A stretch of 64,000 nucleotides of DNA from NCBI RefSeq assembly GCF_001039355.2, contig NW_019775627.1, forward strand, positions 1 through 64,000, given 5' to 3'. The notes under the pieces are model-generated. The model worked only from the letters and a program-made list of their open reading frames with translations. It did not search any database and was not told where the DNA came from. The DNA is from Lingula anatina (lineage: Eukaryota > Brachiopoda > Lingulata > Lingulida > Lingulidae). Made by a program: the position numbers and the translations under genes. Positions within the stretch are counted from its first letter, which is position 1. Each line of letters begins with the position of its first letter. Positions 56,287 to 64,000 of this stretch are shown here, piece after piece.

Positions 56287-59200
56287 TCAAAGCAATTTCA
56301 CCACCGTGTCATCTGCAGTTCCTGGAGATGGCTCCAACAGATCAGCAAGATGTAAGAAATTTTTCTGACGCAGAACGCTGCAAAAGTGACGTATTGGATT
56401 TCTTTCTGGAGAACATTTATACACTCTCTTCAGTAGTTCGTAACACCCCTCTTTCCGTGAACTACTGCATGCATCCCGAATAAAATCCACGCCATCTATA
56501 TCCAGAACATCATTTTCTAAAAGGTAGGACAAGACAGGTAAAGGGCTGAGGTCATCTTCAAAGCGACTCCAATTGGCTTTAAGATTTTCGAATTGTCTCC
56601 TTTTTTCTTGAGGTTCCTAAAATGAAGGTTATAAAATATAACTAGAAAAGCACTCCGAAAGCGCAGACCTCCGCCAAGGCAGCAGTCTCCACTCAATGCC
56701 GTTTCACCCCTAAATTTTCATATTAAAATGATTCAGTTTTTTTTATTATTGACTATTAATTGATTACTGATCCGGATTACCACCAAAAACTAATCATCTG
56801 TTCCTTGGCCCACTTCTGACAGTTCCTGAAAATTTCATCAAAATCGGTCCATAACTTTTTCTGTAATGTTGCTTACAGACAGACAGCCAGACAGACAAAC
56901 TAAACGAACCAAAGGAAAGTTTGGAGGAGACATAAAAACATAACCTCCTTGACGGAGGTAATAATATTGTAACAACCAGTTGATTGACATGGGGACCATT
57001 TAGAAAAGAAAGCCCTAGTATCAACTGATCCAAGGATCAAAGATGGCGAATTCTACATGAAAAGGAAAACCACTTTATCCTGTAATCCTGAGTGACTTTT
57101 TAACCCGTGCGATATACAAGTTTCAAAATCAACCGATAGACTTTTATTTCATTTTAACCTTGCATTTTAGTTATTTTGTTTCAATTTATATATATATATA
57201 TCTTTTGATATCCCTTTACTTTTATTCAACTACTATGCAATGATAGCAATTATCCAAACATCGGGTTGCAAATTTGGTAAAAATAATAATAATAATAATA
57301 ATAATAATGGTCTCTCCGCCTCTCACGTGCCTCCCCACGCGTCTGGTCGAATGTAGCCGATATTTAATCACTGTGCCCCTGCAGGGACGACGTGTGGGGA
57401 GGCGTGTGATAGGCGGAGAGACCATTACAGGAGACCTTTCATTTAGGGTCCGCCATATTTGATCCTTAGATCAGTTAATACTCGGATCTCCTATTCTGAA
57501 TCGCCCCACAAATGTATGGAGGGCACTGCAGACCAACATCCATTGTATGATAAACACCTTGAATTTTTGTTTTGTTTTATGTTAACTACAAAATTACAAA
57601 CCTTGAATTTGATTACAAAAGGCAAGGCAGTTGTCTTAATATTGAATAATTTAAGCAAAATAATTAGAAATATGAAATATTTCATTCAAACTGACAGTAA
57701 CACTTTGTAAAGAGGTAATAATCAATCCTGATGTGTTTAAAACTATCGTAGCCATAAAATGTGAATTTAGTTTAAGTTTAATATAAAGCAAAAATATGAC
57801 AGTTGTAAAGCCCCCCTCTTTCTCTCATCTTCTTTCGACGATTTATTTTTGAAAAAAAAAAGAAACGCAAGTGCTTCTGTTTTAGTTTTACAACCATCAA
57901 ACTCCGCGATCATGTTGAATTTCACATTTAAGTCTGTGAACTTTTCTACTTAGTAGTTATGCTGCAACAATATTATGCCCATTGCTTACCTTGCCAGAGT
58001 GCAGGTAGATCTTCATCATTGGGGCAGCGCCACACTTACAAACAGCAGATATTCCCTTGGGAATATTATCAAATAACTCGAGCCCAGATTTGTTGTCTCC
58101 CAGATGGTACATATGAACGTGACCCTACAGATAAAACAACTGAACTGAAAGCGCATGTTGTCTTATTAATTTTTCTTATTTTTTCATACTTAAAGAAAAG
58201 CATCAAAAGCTGAATTCATATAATGAAACTCTGGAAAACATCGGGGCCCCGTAACTCGAAAGCATCGCGTGTTGCGAATAGAGATATCACACAGAGGCTA
58301 CAATGTATTATATGGGACGAGTATGGGCGAGTTATGGAACCGAGACGCTTGCGCTCGGTCGCAATGCGCGATGCTTTCGAGTTACGGGGCCCGGGTTGAA
58401 GGTGGGTGACATTTAGGGGGCAGTGTGCTTGAATACATGGATTCTTGCCCTATAAAATACAGGTTGTCTAAACTGCTGTCACCAGATAGTAAGATGAGTG
58501 CGAGAGACGAGAGGCAACAGAGTGAAAACACACACCAGCTACCTGGTCAGTCGTAATGTATTATCTGCGTGGCGAAGATTTGTTTGATTTATATTCTATA
58601 ATTTAAGCAATGTAATATTGAAAAGCATCTACAAATTTATAACTACATTTTCGTACATGTAATTAAATTTTCTATTTCATTGACAGACGGTGAATTTAAA
58701 GCATTTTAAAGATTATACAATTGTCAAAACACACCAAACTCCCCCCCACCCCCACCCCCGCGCCGATTACGATTGATGTTTTATCTACAGACTTGACATT
58801 TAATATGGAATATTTCAGTTTTAAAGGTATACCTAGGTAAAAATGCTTTCTTTTTTTCAAAAAACTCAGATCTCACATAAGATACCTGACTGGAGAAGTA
58901 TGAAGTCAGGTGTGTCGCTACCAGTTAACTGACTACCAAGTCTGTTGCACTGCTGCATTGTGTAATATGCAGTGATTTAATTGGATAGTGCTCCTTTGGG
59001 CTGGTCAAAGCTTGGCTTTGATGAAGCATGGTTCTGTCAAAAAAGTATCCATATGTCGGCAACTACTGTATCGAAGAATTTGAAATTTTGCATGCAAACG
59101 GTCTGTTTTGCAGTGCGTAAAATGAACTAAGCAGTGTTTTTTAAAATTGTTAAGCTGTGCCAGAATGGCGAGAAAAAAACAGACTTTGCCAGACAGATTA

Positions 59201-62200
59201 TTGTGTCAAACGGAATGGTCTGCACAGTTTTATAGGGTTATGCCCAAACTGATGCACCTACACAGAGACCACGCCCAATGTATCGACATCTTACCACCAG
59301 GTTACAGGACTCTCTGTCCTTCAGGATATGCTGCTGCAATTAAACCAAAACCACCCAGTCCGATTTGAATAAGGGGCAAATTGTCACCAAAACGCGACCG
59401 ATTCTGGGTAGAACACTGAAATCGCGTGGCTTTCTTTATTAAAGTCAGATTTCACCCGAACCGCTAAAATGGTCAAAACAGAGTTTACAGACATCCTGAA
59501 GAGGCCTACGACAAGACGTGTGCCACTTTTTAAGTGACTAGGGTCATTGGAAGCATCACTAGTTGGAGTGGATACCACATTGGTGCCAAAACACTAATGG
59601 AGGTCATCGATGAAAACCTGAGCCAGATCAAATAGAGGAATACTCTGGGAGCCACTTGACCATCATTTGATAGGGGGCACCTTAGGAACAATTTTAGGTT
59701 GCACGATGAGATTGCCGGTTCACACAGAGCACTTTCAATAGCAGATAACTTACAGAACCAAGGGAATGAGCAGCTACCTTGGTCATCAAAATCGCCATAT
59801 TTGAACCACATAGACAATATGTGGGTAGGTTATCGCTGTATCGACGGCCTGCATGTCCTACAACAAAACTGAACCAAACTGGCCAAGTCTTAACCGTTGC
59901 CTGGAATTTATTCCAGATTAAACTCTAAAAACCCATTCTAAGGAATGCCTTGTCGCTTGAAAGCTCTGGTAGCAGCAAGATGAGGTCCGGCGTAACAGCG
60001 ACCATTGCTGTGACTAGACACCCACATGAGGGGCATTTGTGGGGTGTGTAACTCTTTTAAAGACGATAATTTGGAAAATATGGAGATCCAAAATATCGCT
60101 TTCAATGGTTGTCGTATGACTTAAAATAGGCAATGTTTTTTTGTTTGCTTCACTGGCGAATTCAATTAATGGACTCATGTCACAATAACATCGAACAGAT
60201 AATCAAAAGTTTTTAAAACACGATTTTGATCCTATTTTCATTTATCAGTCAGCAAAATAGGAAAAAACTGATTAATTATGATTTGGAAAAAATATTCCAT
60301 ATTAAATGTCAAGTCTGTATAACTTTGTCAATGGCACTTGGTCATTTTTTTTTTTTTTTTGGAAAGCCAATCGTTTGATTTCTCAATTAAATATATGAAT
60401 TGTTTCTTCAGTTATAGACCATCAATTCTTAATACAAGTGAGAGAACATGCTCACCTTTTCTTCCCACAGACAAGTGTGTTCGTCTTGTAGCTGACAGAC
60501 TAGTCCCACGGAATATTTTTGCCCAGGGAAAGATGTCTTGCATAAATAACTCAATTGCTTCTGAAGATTGGCAAATACCTGAAAAGTTTGTTGTTCTATG
60601 GCACCTGCGGATAAATAAGGGTCTGCACCTGTAGTAAATAAAATCACGTTTTGTGTAATAATGGATTTCATCTCAAGTTTGTACTTGATTCCTGTGGATG
60701 GCTCTGTAAAGACGGCAAAATCAGAGAACACAGTTTGCCGAAAGTTCTTTTCCTTGAAGTTAATATCTGCGCTCATTTTTAGCAGAGTAGAAGTAAGCCT
60801 CCAGAAAATTGGATTGGGTTCAAATTCTTCAAAGTCTAAACCAAACGTAATTTCTCTTCCTGGAAAAAATTTCCAAAGATCATCTCTATCTTCTTGGCTA
60901 GCGTGTTTCAACTGAAATGGCACGAGATAGCACGGGCTGCCAGGGACCTTTACGATTAAGTTACTTTCTTCAAGAAGTCTTCGGCAAATGTCTTTTAAAT
61001 GTTTCGATTCTTCAAGCGTCATAAATTGGCACTCAGAAAGGATCTCAGTTCTGCAGTCTATCGCCTGATATAAGGTATTTTCATTTAAGATGCCTATCTT
61101 CTTTTCTTTTCTTTCTATCATATTTAGAATTTCCAAAAATAAGTCAACAAACCAGGACTGCCCATGACGCAAGACGACAAACTGCGTTTGGCAATCGCTA
61201 CTATCACTGTTGCAACAATGAATTTCGCCCCTCTCGTTGAAGTATTTTACAAAATGTTCAAATTCATCTTCAGTTTTAACGATGCCATTCGTAATGACAA
61301 CATCTGCCAGATCTGTTATCTTTATTATCGGAGATAACTCTGGCATCATTTTCGAAAATTTAAGCCATTTGATCTCGGTTTTTTGTTTCCTTAAAACTGC
61401 GATTCCCGCCACTTTCTTTCTGAGATGCTTTCCCCCTGCGTCCCTCTTGCACTGTCCCGAATTTTCTACTTCAAATATCAAGGTACCCTCATTCCAGGAA
61501 ATGTATTTGTCGATACCCTCTCTTTCAAAAAAATGTGTCAATTCCTGAGAAATTGTTTGTCTGACCTCCTTATCAACACTGTCCCTGTGTGTCCCAACAA
61601 TGAAGATAGGCCTATGATTTTTGTAATTTTCGTCATCAGGCAAACATATATGAGCCAACACGCAGTTTAACCAATAGCGAAGCTGTCTTGATTGTGTGCG
61701 GAGTTTGTTGCTATCTATGAGTCTTTTTGCTTCTTCAAAATTAAATACAATAATGTAAACAGCGTCCTTTGGTATGAATAAATGATGGAAATAATGATAT
61801 TCTTCTTGCCCTCCACAGTCAATTAACACAAACTTAATACGCATGCCTGAAACTCCATTCTCATATCTTGATTTTGCCAGTCTAATTTTGGTTAAATCAA
61901 TACCCGTTGTCATTGCTTGTTTCACCTGCCAAAAGCCCCAAATCTCGAATGCAAGAACAATACCAACAGACAACAACTGATCTAAAATAAATTCTCCAGG
62001 AGGAATAGCGACCGTCCAGTCCATTAAATATATCATTGCGACACCTAGAATAAACCCAAGTGCTCTTCGTGTATAGAAAGGTATATCGTAAACTTTTGCC
62101 AGAGACCGACCAATAACCATCATTGCTGTGTATTCTAGCATAGCACTTGAAGAACAAGCCAAGAAGATAATGAGATAATGATTTAATTTCTTTTCCATTT

Positions 62201-63398
62201 GCCATAATATAAGACGATGGAAAACATATGAGCACGCGGTTATTGCTATTACGTAAACGGGCAACCCAATGTAAAAGCGTCTCCGCAGCAGGTTTGGTGA
62301 CGTGTTTTTGCATATGTAGACGCCAACAGCAGCCCCTGTCCACGTTAAAATGGCAAGTACCACTCGCTCGTGGCTGTCCATCTTTACATATATTCCTTTT
62401 GTAATAAACTGGTATAAGAGGGCAATCCCAATGTTTGAAACGATGACTTGGAAACAAACGTTCATTATTATTTGCTTGATGTTTCGTTTCTCTTGGTACA
62501 ATTTGGCACGAAACGCATGGCATGAAAACAAAGTTAGGCAAACAATCAGGAATACAGTTGGTGCATGTTTAAAGTCAAGGCACCATTCACAGAGCATATC
62601 AAAAACAATTGAGAAAAATTCAAGAATACTACCTTGGCTTTTGAGGCAGACAAAGCTGAAAACCAATGAGGTTCCTGCCCTACACCCAAATCCTAACACA
62701 AAACCTACCACCAACCCGCAACAAAGAACAGCAAGTTGGAATTCCAATAACAAGTCTGGGTTGTCTATTCTCTGTTGCATATTGATGTCAACGTATAGGA
62801 TTTCGATACAGGCATATCTGTAAAATACACTGAGAGCTGTGCCTTCGCCATATCTTATACCCATGGGCAGGTTGCCAGAAAAAAATAGCGTAGAAAAGAG
62901 GCATCCTATGATTTTCAATGAACATATCCCGATGGGAAAGAAAGCAAAAGCAACGCACACGCAAAGCAATCCAAATACAAGTTTAAAATGTTGATCAAAC
63001 GATGATCCGTGATCAACTGCTTGAGAAGCAGAATTATCGGTCATTTTTACTGCTGCGTAACTAGCTGCATATTGCTGTTCGTTTTCAGGATCCTTAACAT
63101 CTTCCCAAGTATCCGTTACAGCGGCAGTTTCCACGTGGTGTTTTTCATTTCCTCGAGTACTATTGCAATTTTTTAAGAACCTCTTTTCTCTGAAATAGCG
63201 TTGCAGGGATGTCTTTCCTACACCAGAATCTCCCAGAAATAGAATTTTACTTGTTTCCAAATCAATTTGCCCCTCTTCTAAACTTTTTTCGTATTTGTTT
63301 CGCATACTAGCACTGGCCCAAATGATCCTCCTGCTTAAAGTCCCAGTACTTGCACCCCATTGTCTGAACACGTCTTCTTGTTCCACGTCTTTTTCCAT
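56287..63398 (-). CDS. Gene G: intact split-GTPase membrane ROCO-like protein with C-terminal CARD
   Basis: Exons are 63398-60456 (981 codons), 58124-57990 (45) and 56616-56287 (109 plus stop), about 1135 residues with no break. The start is ATG at 63398 (MEKDVEQEDVF); the in-frame TTG five codons upstream is not favoured. It has the P-loop GDSGVGKTS, about ten hydrophobic segments, G3 DCGGQEEYHYFHH, G4 VGTHRDSVD, the COR-like region and a CARD (VLSYLLENDVLDIDG onward). Intron 1 is 2.3 kb, much longer than the roughly 240 bp of gene A, because it holds a foldback element and a Tc1 remnant. The loop before G4 is the long form (ICLPDDENY). A nine-codon upstream ORF precedes the start. The 3' half lies in a near-identical duplication with gene F. 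Confidence 0.85.
56640..56965. repeat. Dispersed repeat with GACA-rich tract, copy 2
   Basis: The same element as 49490-49815, in the equivalent position of gene G intron 2. Confidence 0.5.
57306..57426. mobile_element. 121-bp foldback element, copy 2
   Basis: Identical in layout to 50187-50307, within the duplicated segment. Confidence 0.75.
58244..58392. mobile_element. 149-bp foldback element in gene G intron 1
   Basis: Perfect 26-bp inverted termini (58244-58269 and 58367-58392), beginning GGGCCCCGTAACTCG. No coding capacity. It is not present in intron 1 of the other copies. Confidence 0.85.
58400..59680. other. Intron 1 of gene G, unrecognised part
   Basis: It includes a C-rich run (58741-58762) and short ORFs. 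Parts from about 59440 may be further transposon remnant. Nothing else is recognised. Confidence 0.4.
59690..60010 (+). mobile_element. Tc1/mariner transposase remnant in gene G intron 1
   Basis: Plus-strand translation shows HDEIAGSHRALSIADNLQN, then LPWSSKSPYLNHIDNMW. This is the DDE-end signature of Tc1 transposases (usually W--SPDLNPIEH-W) with the Asp changed to Tyr. Stops follow. It is not active. Confidence 0.75.
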
Positions 63399-63405
63399 TT
63401 TATTG

Positions 63406-63435
63406 TCAATCAAGGCTTGGTATGTGGATCCACAT
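63406..63435 (-). promoter_or_regulatory. Upstream ORF of gene G (nine codons)
   Basis: MWIHIPSLD then TGA, seven bases before the ATG at 63398. The stop codon differs from the TAA of D, E and F, but the frame length is kept. Confidence 0.5.
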
Positions 63436-64000
63436 CAAAACCTTGTAATTTGATTTTTATGGAGAAATTGTCAGAAGTGAACAGGAAAATTTAATAATCC
63501 AGCGGTTGATGTGTCTGATTTGTTTACTTCGGTTGTTGTTGTTGAACTTCAGTTTCCAGTAAATTGAAAACGTAAAATAAAACGACATGAAGTTTTAAAC
63601 AATACTTCTGCTTTCCTAGCGAGCCTTCTTACAATCATGTTGCTCCCACGACAAGGACGGTTGTTAGTTCAGTTTTTTCTGCATGATCCGTGTGGTAGTT
63701 TAAAACAATTACAAAGAAACACCCCAACCCATGCAATGGCTACATGTTTATATTTCCATGTGCAAAGCTTTGGGATAAGATTTAAAGCTGTGCTCTAAAC
63801 GCTACAGTTGATCCACCTGTTAACTTCCAGTGTTTGGACAATATACTGTACTTGTCTGTCACATAACAGACCTTCAACGGTCCTCATTTTGTTGATTTGT
63901 CAATGGGTCATTGGATATCGTCGTCGTCGTCGTCGTCGAAGACGTCTGAACATAAATAGCACTTGCATGGCGATTAGACTATATCACTCATATATCCTGC
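63436..64000. other. 5' flank of gene G
   Basis: Non-coding. The leader is more diverged than in D, E and F, and the first-exon block is only faintly recognisable ('ccttcaacggtcctcattttgttgatttg' region near 63870). A GTC/GTCG microsatellite lies at 63920-63938. Confidence 0.45.

Noticed and set aside
1-64000. tRNA, rRNA, CRISPR array or bacterial operon signals
   Set aside because: None seen; the gene structure is eukaryotic.

Overview
The window is animal (eukaryotic) nuclear DNA. It is AT-rich, with split genes bounded by GT-AG splice sites, CARD-type death-fold domains, many small inverted-repeat elements, a decayed Tc1-like transposon, and microsatellites. Three single-N gaps (34322, 41073, 51008) mark it as draft assembly. 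The repeat types suggest a marine invertebrate; I cannot name the species.

Everything recognisable as protein-coding belongs to one family, arrayed head-to-tail on the minus strand. I call the copies A to H. A (417-4519), E (43056-47166) and G (56287-63398) read without a break, although A has lost the ancestral start codon. B (8697-12480) and C (23435-28994) each carry one small frameshift. D (33196-37176) is interrupted by a 175-bp insertion ending at an N. F (49137-54257) has a nonsense codon, a frameshift and a hybrid exon 2. H (38995-41700) is a decayed remnant.

The standard gene has three phase-0 coding exons: a large exon of about 2.93 kb, a 135-nt exon, and a 3' exon of about 330-345 nt. 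The large exon encodes a ROCO-like GTPase whose G domain is split. The P-loop (GDSGVGKTS) sits near residue 60. About 350 residues of polytopic membrane segments follow, and then the rest of the G domain (IDCGGQEEYHYFHH, VGTHRDSVD) and a COR-like region. The 135-nt exon adds a Cys/His-containing end to the COR-like region, and the last exon adds a short helical linker and a CARD. Gene C differs: its last exon is replaced by a 418-codon exon with six 24-27-residue tandem repeats and a Gln/His-rich tract, followed by a diverged CARD.

The proteins look like membrane-embedded GTPase switches able to recruit partners through a CARD. The copy number, pseudogenes, segmental duplications (5.75-9.56 kb with 30.7-34.1 kb; 47.5-51.0 kb with 54.6-58.1 kb; 18.6-20.8 kb with 41.7-43.1 kb) and C-terminal exon replacement fit a birth-and-death family such as an innate immune one. 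That role is inference; the architecture is read directly from sequence.

Between the genes lie copies of a shared intergenic unit, a conserved block resembling an untranslated first exon with a splice donor, and a short upstream ORF present in four copies (D, E, F, G). Mobile elements include TTAA-, TTA- and ATCAG-flanked MITEs, two of them with empty paralogous sites in the same window.
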